Shown here piece by piece: positions 45,442 through 55,542 of a stretch of 64,000 nt of DNA. Made by a program: the position numbers and the translations under genes. This DNA comes from Paraphoma chrysanthemicola (Eukaryota > Ascomycota > Dothideomycetes > Pleosporales > Phaeosphaeriaceae), in NCBI GenBank assembly GCA_020744225.1, contig JAGMWG010000006.1:1240001-1304000 (forward strand), in the 5' to 3' direction. The number at the start of each line of letters is the position of its first letter. Position 1 is the stretch's first letter. The notes below the pieces were generated by a model that was not told the DNA's origin, made no database searches, and saw only the letters and a program-made list of their open reading frames with translations.

Positions 45442-46383
45442 CTACTGAAGAACTTCCTCGACACACTGGTCCTTGTACATCAGACGGACAACAATGGTGA
45501 CACTCTGGCTCCTCATTCGAAACTCTGCCATCATCTCATGGCCCATACGCGCCACCGCGAACAATTGCTCATCTGTGTCATCGAGATACCCAGCAGGTGT
45601 CTTCGCCCAGGATGTATGAGTCCTCCCGATAAGTCTGAGCCTACGCAATTTCTTTAGGCGAAGAACCGCGTGCATGCCGAAACCCTCCAGGAAAGATGTG
45701 ATAGGTGCTGTGCGGCTCTTTCCTGCCACAATGGACCCGTCTGCGCGTAGTTTTCCTTGAGCGCGTGGCGCGAAGAAGGTGAGGGTGACTTTTTGAAGAT
45801 TGTCGAAATATGACGACATGAGACTTTTCGTGATGATTGTGTTTGCAACTCTGGCGCGAGCAGTGAAAAGCGGTTCACCATCCGAATCCAGGCCCCTACG
45901 CCGATGGCGGAGGAACTGATTGCGCTGGTTGTTGACATCTGTGGCTCCTAAAGTCTGTATGTTGCGATGCATGGATACATCCAAACGGCGACAAAGTCCA
46001 TCTAGCTTGACAAAGGCCGACACCTCGCGCTGTCCATGGCTTATGACGATTCGAGATGTTGAAATAAGATGCTCGATAGCTTCTTTGCCAGTAGCGCGAT
46101 CGACGAGGCACATTGGCGGAAGAAAGGGAACGGATGCCGATTCCATGGCCGTGCTGTATATCTTATGGCCGAAATCGAACAGAGGCCACCGAAGGCATAT
46201 AGCGGAGACGTTGTCAGCCTCAAAGTAGTACTCGTAGATGCGAAACCTGAGCTCGTTCGGAAGCGCGACAAAGCGAGGGAAGACTCTCGACTCATTGTCC
46301 CAGTATGTGCCGAAGTCGTGCAGCAGTGCAACGAAAGGGTCTGGTTCGGTGCCACTCAGAGTCGCGCCATGGGAGGTCGTCAT
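45442..46383 (-). CDS. Tandem-family protein, 2EXR/F-box-like, member 2
   Basis: An intact single exon of 313 aa from ATG 46383. The N-terminal motif ALPNELRFRIYEYYF resembles the F-box-like/2EXR motif (LPxELR..IYE) found in large fungal families of unknown function. A leucine-rich, repeat-like remainder ends with LKKLRRLRLIG and VTIVVRLMYKD. It shares its layout with the genes on each side: helix-rich start, FF/FHAP segment about 100 residues before the end, then a basic VRLxY ending. No catalytic residues or targeting signals are seen. The open frame extends upstream to 46575 but lacks another ATG. Confidence 0.7.
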   Translation of the reverse strand: MTTSHGATLSGTEPDPFVALLHDFGTYWDNESRVFPRFVALPNELRFRIYEYYFEADNVSAICLRWPLFDFGHKIYSTAMESASVPFLPPMCLVDRATGKEAIEHLISTSRIVISHGQREVSAFVKLDGLCRRLDVSMHRNIQTLGATDVNNQRNQFLRHRRRGLDSDGEPLFTARARVANTIITKSLMSSYFDNLQKVTLTFFAPRAQGKLRADGSIVAGKSRTAPITSFLEGFGMHAVLRLKKLRRLRLIGRTHTSWAKTPAGYLDDTDEQLFAVARMGHEMMAEFRMRSQSVTIVVRLMYKDQCVEEVLQ

Positions 46384-46762
46384 GGTTGTGGCGTGGTTAC
46401 TGCGAAGGTTTGACTGAAAAGGTGTCAATGTGGAATCTGTGTGCGGGCGAAGTGAGAGGTAAAGCGACTTGCCTAATATGAGCCCTGCTTTCACTTTCAC
46501 CTTGCCTTTCTTGGCCGTTCTCTCTGCTTCGACCACGTGAGTATCGACACTCCGATGCGCTTTGACATATATCACGGATTGACCAAGGAATTCCTCTTTT
46601 ATGCGTGCTCAGTAACTATATAGCACCACATAGGGCCTTCTTGTCCTAACGTGTTCTCTCAATTCAGTCAAGCCTACAGAGCGGGTAGAAATCACGCTTA
46701 TACGCTACCCATATTCACTTTCGTAACGCCTTAATTCTCAGCAAACTCAAACAAGCGCGGGG
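46384..46762. other. Spacer between paralogues 2 and 3
   Basis: A 379-bp spacer, presumably the promoter of member 2. Nothing else is seen. Confidence 0.5.
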
Positions 46763-47713
46763 CTACATGATTACATTCTCTTCCTTCTTGTCTTTCCCAT
46801 ATACTAAGCGGACTGCGACTTCAACTTGCCGACCCTGCTGCACAAAGCCGTCCTTGATCTGGCGACCGAGATCAAGTATGACTCGAAGACACTCGATATC
46901 CTCATCATGCTCAATCACGTCCAAATTGTAAGGACGCTTCTTCCTGCAGCTGCCGGTACCGCTTGTTCCCGTGATCGTGATTCGTTGAAGTTCCGCCAGA
47001 CTCAGGACTGATTGGGTGTCGAATCCAACAATATAATCATCGATTGAGAGTGCGCGAAGCCAACTTGTACCGGACTGCACACCACTAGTAAATAGAGGGG
47101 CGTGGAAAGCAATGGCAAGCTCGCGAAGGTTTGTCAAGACTGGTAATTTTTCGCTCAACCACCTGTTATGAAGATCTGACTTTAGACTTGCGGAATTCGA
47201 CGAAAGATCCTGCGCACCAACGATAATCTGATATTGTTGGTCATTGATGTTACAAATTGTGACTTTGCGAATCTTGGTGGCCATCTGGAGTATCTCGATC
47301 TTGTGCGCAACGCGCTTGAGGCCGTACGAAAACGTGTAGAGGTTATCGAAGTGAAAATTGATTGGCGCTAGTAAGCAGCAGAGAAGTTCCTCCTGCAATG
47401 CCTTACTGGCGAGACAAAGATTCGGTAGGAAGCTTGGAATAGTCTTCTTTCTGTATGTAGCCTTTAGCAGAGCCCATGAAACTCGCAGTGCTGGCCATGT
47501 CTTGCAAGTCACAGACTGCGTATTGTCGAGGAAGTATTGTTCGTAGACATGTAAGCGAAGTTCGGGAGGCAAGTCGAGGAAGGGGTGAAATTCGGGTCGA
47601 ATGAGCAGCTCGTCGACAAGAGGATTGAGGTCGTGCAGGAGCTCCAGGAATGCCGATGACAGCTCGTCTCCGGTGTGGTGCGCGGTCGCATCCTGGCCTG
47701 TCCCGAGATCCAT
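46763..47713 (-). CDS. Tandem-family protein, 2EXR/F-box-like, member 3
   Basis: An intact single exon of 316 aa from ATG 47713. It carries DLPPELRLHVYEQYF at about residues 47-61, the same motif as its two neighbours. A middle part of conserved Leu/Cys positions (FLPNLCLASKALQEELL) corresponds to FLPPMCLVDRATGKEAI in member 2. The C terminus has LAELQRITITG and VEVAVRLVYGKD. The three genes lie head to tail on the minus strand, which indicates tandem duplication. If the motif acts as an F-box, it could recruit substrates to a ubiquitin ligase. That is inference only. Confidence 0.72.
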   Translation of the reverse strand: MDLGTGQDATAHHTGDELSSAFLELLHDLNPLVDELLIRPEFHPFLDLPPELRLHVYEQYFLDNTQSVTCKTWPALRVSWALLKATYRKKTIPSFLPNLCLASKALQEELLCCLLAPINFHFDNLYTFSYGLKRVAHKIEILQMATKIRKVTICNINDQQYQIIVGAQDLSSNSASLKSDLHNRWLSEKLPVLTNLRELAIAFHAPLFTSGVQSGTSWLRALSIDDYIVGFDTQSVLSLAELQRITITGTSGTGSCRKKRPYNLDVIEHDEDIECLRVILDLGRQIKDGFVQQGRQVEVAVRLVYGKDKKEENVIM

Positions 47714-48931
47714 CGTATCTTAAGTGGCGCGATTGGTGTACTCGTTCAGAGTAAGGCAAGGACCAGCGACTGAGGAGGTGATCGCCAAGAAAGCACGGGC
47801 CCGATTCCGTGAGGCCAGAGCGAGGTAACAAACAAAGTGTGGTGAAGGAAGGGACCACAATAACATTACTTCCCCAACCTCCTGCATGGCTCTCTTCATG
47901 TTGCCCCGTTACAGAATACATACTAGCAAGTGACCACTTCTGAATGCAAGAACACACGTCGACACTTACTGGCGTCTATCACGCGCCGATCTGTCCAGCT
48001 GCTTGAGGTCTCTGCCTCGCCGTTCGTCACTCGGAAACATTGCATCTGGCCGTCAGGTCCAGAAACAGGCCTTTGCGCACATGGTATCCGGGCATCACCG
48101 CCAGTACACAACAATTCGCAACAGGACGCACCACCTCATGTCTGTCAACACGCCGCTGTATCCGTCGGGGCCAAGAAGAAAAGCTACGGGCAATAGCCGT
48201 CTCAACTTCAGTGTGGTAGTCCCACCGAGGATGGATCCATGTACAGACTGAAGAACATGTATTGGGCGAGTGTGGTCGGAGCCACCTTGCGATCAAGCAT
48301 GAAGGAATATGGCAACATCCTACAGGAGTCTGGACGTACGATAGAAGCTTGATAAGTCGCTGATATGGTAGAAAGGAAGCTGATGGAGCATGTGAGGGAT
48401 GGCTATCGGCTACATCCCTCCTTGGACTTCCCGCGGCTCATGGCGCGCTAATCCCACCCAACCACCAAATCGACTCCACTCCGCCATCAGCCAGCATCCA
48501 GGCCGCCCGCGCTTCGTTCCTGCATCACCGACAAGGTGAAGCGGCTCTTGGCCCTCTCCAACGGCGAAGCATGCCAAGCCCTCTTATCACGTCTTTGCAT
48601 GGTTTCTTGGACTCCTTCGGTCGCTTGGGCGCCGCCATTGGCGGAGCGGCACCCATCCCTGCGCATCCTCGTGTTCGTGGATTGAAGCTATTTACCCATG
48701 CGGCAGGTCAGTAGAGCATCGCCGCTGCGAGCTGCCATTGTGAGTTGCGAGCGCGACGTCAGCAAGATGGCAGTTCCTGGTCTGCGGGTGTCGCATGTGG
48801 TAGGGGACAGCAAATTGGGATGCAAGGTTGTACTGGAAAAGTATAAAATGCAAGGGCTGGTCTCCAGATTGACCGGCGTTACTTCGTCCCGTTCCATCTG
48901 AAGAATATTCAGACGCAAGAGAAGCAGCAAA
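47714..48931. promoter_or_regulatory. Divergent intergenic region, paralogue 3 / aminopeptidase
   Basis: About 1.2 kb between two start codons. Open frames of up to 88 codons are present on both strands but look random. It should contain both promoters. Confidence 0.45.
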
Positions 48932-50476
48932 ATGGCCATTTTCAAGTCGATCGCGACATTGGCTGCGTGCGGCGCTGCCACAGTCAATGCAGCAGCTGTA
49001 CAGCCACGTCAGTACAAGACGGTGGTCAGCTCGGTACGTTTCTTCCTCTGCCAGTATTACGGACAGATGTACTGATATTCCTCACAGCAAGCCCTCATTG
49101 ACACGCTCCACATCGACAACCTCTACGCAAAGGCGGAGAAGCTTCAAGAAATCGCCTACGCCACACCAGGCAAGAACCGTGTGATTGGCAGCCCGGGTCA
49201 CGAAGCCACTGTTGCATGGATTCAAAGCAATCTCGACACAAGCTACTACGATGTCACACTTCAAGGCGTAGAACTCAGCGTTGGCATCAACGCCACTTTG
49301 ACCGCGAACAACAAAACCATTGATGCGTTTGCAACAACACTAGCTCCAGCGGGTAACGCCACTGGAGCACTTGTTGCCATTCCAAATCTTGGCTGCGAAG
49401 AGGCTGATTTCACTGAGCCCCTGGACGGCAAGGTCGCGCTTATCCTCCGTGGCACCTGCTCTTTTGGCATCAAGGTTCAGCTAGCTGCAGCAAAGGGTGC
49501 AAGTGCCGTAATCGCCGTCAACAATGCTGAGGGCACACTTGAAGGCTATTCTCTCCAGGTCTTCCCCGACCCAGCCAAGCCTTTCGTTCCAACCGTGGGC
49601 ATCACACAAGGCCAGGGCGAAGCTCTGCTCGCCCAGATCGAATCCGGCGTCGCCATCAACGTCGCCCTGAGCTCGCAAGCCAAACTCGCCACCACCTACA
49701 ACGTCATCGCCGAGACCAAGCAAGGCGACCATGAAAACGTCATCCATGTCTCAGGCCACTCCGACTCCGTGACCGCCGGACCCGGCATCAACGACAACGG
49801 CTCTGGCACCATTTCAATTCTCGAAATCGCTATCCAACTCACCAAGTTCGCCGTCAACAATGCCGTCCGCTTCTCCTGGTGGACTGCAGAGGAAGCCGGT
49901 CTGCTCGGCGCAGAGTACTACGTCAAGCAGCTTTCTCAAGCCGAGAAGGACAAGATTAGACTCCTTCTCGACTTCGACATGATGGCGTCGCCAAACTTTG
50001 CATACCAGATCTACGATGGCGATGGTTCAGCTTTCAACCTCACTGGCCCCGCCGGCTCTGCTGAAGCCGAGCACGAGTTTGCGGCCTACTTCGACGGCAT
50101 CGGGCTCAACCACACCGAGATTGAGTTTGACGGTCGTTCCGATTATGGTCCGTTCCTCGAGGCTGGAATCGCTGCTGGCGGTATCGCCGGTGGTGCCGAG
50201 GGTATCAAGACGCAAGAGGAGTTTGAGATGTTTGGCGGCGGTGCTGGCGTGCCTTATGATGTGAACTACCATGAGGATGGCGACACAGTAAACAACTTGA
50301 ACTTGGAGGCGTGGATCGAGTTTTCCAAGGCCATTGCGCATATGACAGCCAAGTACGCGATTAGCTGGGATGGCATCCCGCCCAGGAATGCGACGGCGGC
50401 GCATAAGAGGAGCGTCAAGTACGGGCAGATGAAGAAGGCGTTTGAGAAGACCAAGAGGTATCAGCGCTGGGTTTAG
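48932..50476 (+). CDS. Secreted M28 aminopeptidase (leucine aminopeptidase-like) with PA domain
   Basis: Two exons, 48932-49033 and 49088-50476, with a 54-nt intron, giving 496 aa. A signal peptide (MAIFKSIATLAACGAATVNA) is followed by a short propeptide. A protease-associated domain is inserted at about residues 120-240 (ALILRGTCSFGIKVQLA). The M28 zinc ligands are all present: HSDSV, GINDNGSG, WTAEEAG, LDFDMMASPN and NYHEDGDTV. The WWTAEEAG glutamates supply the catalytic base. The architecture matches fungal secreted or vacuolar aminopeptidases that trim N-terminal residues from peptides for nitrogen supply. Several N-glycosylation sites (NATL, NKTI, NATG) are visible. The C-terminal tail is basic (KYGQMKKAFEKTKRYQRW). 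Confidence 0.93.
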
Positions 50477-50785
50477 ATGTTCCTGATGAGCATGTATAGT
50501 ACGAAGTAATGATAATCATGGTGAAGACCAAAGAATCTTTACGTTCTAGCTGACGTGACCATTCGTGATGTACGTTCCATCCAAAAATGCTTATCTCTAT
50601 TTTCACTATCAAATTCTCCAGATGCAATCCTGTCACTCTCGAGAAGGTAAAATTGCCTACTTGGGAAGCGCTGTGGCTCTGCAGGATTATTCTTGCATCT
50701 ATATCTACAACGCCGCAGGCAAATTCTTGTCAGCAGTACGTCGATTGAGCGAGTCACCTCAATATTCCCAATCCCCTTCATTCCA
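50477..50785. other. Convergent intergenic region
   Basis: A 309-bp spacer between the 3' ends of the aminopeptidase and HET genes. Nothing else is seen. Confidence 0.55.
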
Positions 50786-53112
50786 TCATATGAGTTCGAT
50801 AACTTTTCTCTCAGCTTGATCATGCAATTCCACCAAACGGCCGATGAATTCCGGAGGGTCCAGATATTGTCCGGCCTCATAGTCAAAGACGCCGATTCTT
50901 CTGAAATACCCCTGCGCATTCTCCGCATTAGCTCCTCTAGTGCTCGGACGCCACATCTGGTCGTCTTTGTGAACTGGTACAAGAGCAATACCTCTGATCC
51001 AGGGGACGGCTGCTGAGCTGGGTTTCCGATATCGTAGGATAAGTAAGTGTACGTCGCAATTGTTGCTGTCTAAGCTTTTCCCCGGCTCGTCTAGCTTGAT
51101 GCTCATCCTTGGTTGCCATTCTGGCTTTGATTCGTCAAACGTGAAGTAAGCCTGGCCTTCGGTGGGTTCCGTATCTGGGAGTCCTGAGCATGCAGCTTGG
51201 CATATAGTTACTGGGATTGGACTACACTCGATCCATAATGAAGCCTGTAACAATTCCCCAGATGGCTTTTTTTCGACATTTGAGCCTTTGATCTCGGCCA
51301 TGTCCAGTGCGTGTATAGAACCTCTGTTGAACCGAACTGGTAGCCTTGTGCTAGCCCAACTCCAGCTTCCCGCATGTTAGTGACTCAGCAGACGAGGTGT
51401 GGGTCGTGAGCGTATACCTTGGTGCGCGCCATTTGACTGGCCTATTGGGGCCTCGCAATTGCGGACTCCATGTCTTGATCTCCCACGCCAAATCCTGAGG
51501 CAGCCGTGATTCCAAGTGACCTGCAATTAATTTGTCCTGCAATGTCTCCTCGACGACATCCTGCGTGATACCTTGCAACGCTGGGAAGATGTCAGACTCT
51601 TTTGTCATTCCGCACTCCGTGTATGGTTCCAGGAAGTGGACCCATGCTTGCTGAATCGCAGCTCTTGCAAGTTCCGCCTCGCGATGTGACCGAAATGTAT
51701 GTATAGAATCGTGCCGATAATCGCTGACAAGTAATCGCAAAATCGTGTTGGGTGTCTGACTACTATAGCCCGTGTAACCTGGGAGTTTGTCCAGCTCAGG
51801 CACTCCTCGTGGAAACGACTCACTTGTCAAGCACTGGTAACATTCCCAGAAGAGGACATGTTGGGTGAAATGCAGCGTCCGTGGCGACAAGTATCTCTCC
51901 TGGGCGACCCAACCTCGCGTGTTCAGCGGTGCGCGGTCTATCGAGGAATGAGGGGAGAACCAATGGCATCCAATCCAATATGTTTGTGGTAACTTGATGT
52001 TCGCTTCCTTTTGCTCCGCCGAATTGTTTAAGGTACTGGCTCCGCCTTCTGTCCAGGTCAGGTTGATTTTGACGGGATTTAAGGCTCGCGGATCGCGTTC
52101 AAAGAAAAGTCCTACATCTCCGTTTATGGCGGCCGTCGCAGCGATACAGAACGCCGCATTCCGATAGATGTCTTTCATGCAGCTTGCCTCTGTAGCCCAG
52201 TCATCGCCGTCGTCTTGAAAGATGCACCTTGTATGGATGAGGTCAAACCATCCCTCAGAAGGGGCTGGAGACTTCTTACATCGAATCTATCCAGATGTAT
52301 CGCACTTCGAATTTCCTTGCCACTGTGATGGCGTCTCTGAATGTTTGTGGCAGGTCGGCAACATCGATGCCTCTTCTGAGTTGGGGAGCCGTCTCTCGCG
52401 TCAGTGTCAATGATTGAGAGCTACCCCAACAGTGTGATAGGGCAACATAGGTCGAGCCTATGATGGGCTTGTCGCACAAGATGACCTGGCTATCTTCGGC
52501 GCACCGGATATCCACAAGACGAGTCGGCAAAAAGCCACACGTAGGTATACTTGCCCGGCATTTCTCATGGGTATCACAACAAGTGTAAAACTGGTCTACA
52601 AGAAACTTCAGCGCGACGTCATGATTTGTTTCTGGTGGAGAATCGTGCTCATGGTGCTCTGTTCCGCCTATGACCATAGTTAGTGCTTTTCGCCATACTT
52701 TCACACTGAGTTAGGTGACTTGCTATCATAGGACTCTAGAGCTATTGAAACCCAATGGCGTTGACGGCTTCCGCTGTGTTCGCAGCGAAAAGTTATTTTG
52801 GAGACCTTGTTGGTCGTGTTGCTGCACTCCACTGGCGATGTATAGACTACAGGATAGACATGCAACATGTCCTCAAAAGTTATGCCTACATCAGAGTCAA
52901 CGGGCTCCCTTCACCACGGTTCACTTCTGCTTACCGAACTCGCGGTTCAGTGCGAGCCACAGCCGTATGCAGATCGAGCACGGCAACTGAAGCGCGGCAC
53001 GAATAGACGTCGCACTCGCATGGTGAAGGAAGTAGCCAGTTTGCTGCAATCTGTCATTCCCAAACAGATTTTGGCATGCGTCGCAAAGTGGCTCAGTTGA
53101 TGTAATAGGCAT
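50786..53112 (-). CDS. HET-domain (heterokaryon incompatibility-type) protein
   Basis: Five exons: 53112-52935, 52885-52724, 52667-52280, 52227-51418 and 51365-50786, giving 705 aa. The N-terminal zone has cysteine pairs (LCDACQNLFG, CSICIRLW). The HET domain starts at about residue 187 with YVALSHCWG, continues with TFRDAITVARKFEVRYIWIDSMC and ends around AAATAAINGDVGLF. RAPSWSWAS is restored across intron 4, and it is a hallmark of the family. Intron 2 (52668-52723) needs a GC-AG splice (GCAAGT...CTAAC...TAG), the only join found that keeps the frame. HET proteins trigger recognition and cell death between unlike strains. Allelic specificity cannot be read here. Confidence 0.88.
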
Positions 53113-53800
53113 TGCGATACCCAGTCAAAAGCCATAAAGACTATGCTTTGGAGATTGCTGCGTCACGCGTGGGTGTCGATTGACCTCGTTTGGTATTCAG
53201 CTGCACAAAGAGGCTAGCCAAGATCTAGGGCCATGTAGCCGGTGCCTGGTGAGTATTTTGGCTACAAGTTTTGGGCTTGAGTGGATTGTTGATGATTCCA
53301 GCTTGCCGAGCTGTTCAACCCGGCATGTGCGTTTGGGCAAAGCGGACGAATTTGCCCCACCAGCGTAGGCGCTGACAACGCTGGTCTATCAACATAACAT
53401 TGGCGGAAAAGAAAAGAGCAGCCAAGAGAACTTAGATTGGAGGTGCAGCTATGGTCAAGTCTTTCGGCGTTTACGAAAAGAGGGCGGAATTGATACATCC
53501 GGAAGTAGCCCCCTCATCATCTTGGTAACCCCTGCCTAGGCAATAGAAGGGCATGGAAAACGTTCCCAAGACCCTGTGCGAGCTGAACTCTGACAAGATA
53601 GGAAGTCGTCTCTCCTTGTTAATAGCTGGGGCCCTCTCTGTTCCCTCGCTTTGTTTGTGAGGTGGTCATGCTGTCCAGCTTCAAAGATGTACTGCAGGGG
53701 TGGTCAACGATACACGAGACACATCACATCTTTGTGGCCCTCGACTGAGCCCCAGTATCTGCTTTCATTGCTACAACATTACTGAGCGACAGCACGAACT
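53113..53800. other. Intergenic: HET gene promoter
   Basis: A 688-bp spacer with the HET promoter and the 3' end of the acidic-protein gene. No further gene is supported. Confidence 0.5.
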
Positions 53801-54587
53801 TCACTCGTCATCTTCATCATCGTCATCAACAACAGGCACAGCCTCATCCTTCTTGGTAGTCTTCACCTTCCGGTCCTTCTCGGATCCGGCAGGCTTCTTC
53901 GAAGGAGGACCGGCATCCTCGCCATCATCAGAGTCGCCAGGCTCCTCTGCGTCATCTTCGGAACCCTCCTCCTCAAGGTCGTCTTCTTCCTCTTCCTCGT
54001 CGTCGTCTTCAGCATCCTTAGCTTTGGTGCGCTTGGTCTTCTTCTTTGGTGCTAATACGAGTCAGAATATATTGTATTGAATGCAGCAGGTGGAGGGTCC
54101 TTACGAGGTGCTTCAGCGTCTGAGTCGTCCTCCTCGTCGAAGTTGGAGCCTTCAGATTCGGCATATCTGTGAGGGGTGATGTCAGCCTGACAATGCTTGT
54201 TGCATCTCAGAACCACAGCGCCAGACAAGATTCAGATCGATGCAGTTTCTCTTTACACGATCGAACGGGAGTAGGATTATGCCCCAAAAAGTATCGCATC
54301 GGCAAATATCGCGCAATTGTGCGACGCTGCGGGCGGCTCGACCAGGCTGATGCGACTTTTCTGGTGCGCGCGCTGCGACAACGAAGCTCAATCGCAATAA
54401 TTGAACATGCCATTGGCGTTCAGTGGTGCCAGGCGATTCAGATGCGATCAAAACCGCACAATTACCAGATGGAAGGTCATTGGGATGACGTCAAGGAAGG
54501 GTTGACTTACTCCTCTTCCTCCTCAGATTCGTCCGAGGGTAGGGCTACGAGCTCCTCCTCCTCATTCTTCCTCTTGCGTGTGGACAT
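53801..54587 (-). CDS. Small highly acidic, lysine-patched nuclear-type protein, function unknown
   Basis: Three exons: 54587-54511, 54166-54105 and 54051-53801, giving 129 aa. The protein is almost entirely Glu/Asp runs alternating with lysine clusters (MSTRKRKNEEEE, PKKKTKRTKAK, then EDDDEEEEEDDLEEE, and KKDEAVPVVDDDEDDE at the end). This composition is typical of histone-chaperone or chromatin-associated proteins, but I recognise no named family. Intron 1 is 344 nt, far longer than the 50-nt norm of the window. Intron 2 is 53 nt. Splice joins keep the acidic frame without stops. The start context lies opposite BRF1 in a shared divergent promoter. Confidence 0.72.
54486..54493. promoter_or_regulatory. 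Palindromic CRE-like site inside intron 1 of the acidic-protein gene
   Basis: The perfect palindrome TGACGTCA, the consensus of ATF/CREB-type bZIP factors, lies 17 nt into the intron. Location inside a long first intron suggests a possible intronic control site. Function is inferred only from the motif. Confidence 0.35.
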
Positions 54588-55542
54588 TGTCTTTCTGTGT
54601 GTGGATGGATGTGCGTGGAATTGGGCGGAGTGAGGGAGTGTGAAGTTGGGACGGGACAAGGTGAGCTCTGGGGTTGGCAGCTGTCGCTGGATAAGCTGCG
54701 GGGACCGGTTGAACTAGGTACCTTGTCCTGTTTAGTCGGAGGCTGGGAAGCCAGGCAAGGGACTCGCTCTGTGCTAAGCTGGGTGCCGGGAGGCCGGCCA
54801 ATGGGTGGTTGCCGTCCCATCACCCGCAGGTCTTAGAGAGCACGCCGGGGAACAGGGACGCAAGCGGCCGTGGTGAGGTGCGTGTTTGCTGCAGGTACAG
54901 GCCGGCGGGTCTGCGATGCGGCCGCTGTGTTGATGCACTGCGATGATGTTTGGCGAGTGCGCATCGAATTCTGATGTGTTGCGATGCATTGCTGAAGATT
55001 CGATCTATTGATTCATTGTTGATGTGAAGGGGAAGAGCCTCCCGCTCAGCGAAGCTAGCTTCGTCCTCTCCGACAACTACAAGATACATGATTGCCATGA
55101 GGCCTCACTTCGCTCTTCAACGCGCTCGAAGCCCCTTGGCTCTGGATAATTTTTTGTAGACATACAAAAGTATTATGTGTAATAATGTAGTGTGATGCGC
55201 AAGCTCTCGCATGTATAAGTGTCTCTTATGGCCTGCTTTTGGCTGCGACAATATTACCAGCTGCAGCTGGCTTGCCGTTCACACATTTCAGACTATATTA
55301 AGCAAGGTCAGAGCTATTTTGGAGCTGCTCGACTGCCTGCTGATATATGCTCGTTTCTCGAGGTGCAGACCTCGCCATCGGGTCGGGTTTAGCGCGATCA
55401 GTGGGTCGGCGTACCCCACCATCCCGCGGATCTGGCGCTGCTGCTGATTCGCGCTGCCTAACCTTTCGTTCTTTCTCACACACCAACCTCCACTTGCGCC
55501 CATCCAACACACAACACAGACAATTGGAATCCTTCACCGAAA
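54588..55542. promoter_or_regulatory. Divergent promoter region, acidic protein / BRF1
   Basis: A 955-bp spacer between two start codons. Open frames here are short and low-complexity. I recognise no specific site. Confidence 0.45.

Noticed and set aside
50539..50988. 149-codon minus-strand open frame
   Set aside because: Overlaps the last exon of the HET gene in another frame, and the HET frame is clearly the coding one.
52668..52723. Frameshift or pseudogene status of the HET gene
   Set aside because: A GC-AG splice with good donor, branch site and acceptor restores the frame fully, so a break need not be assumed.
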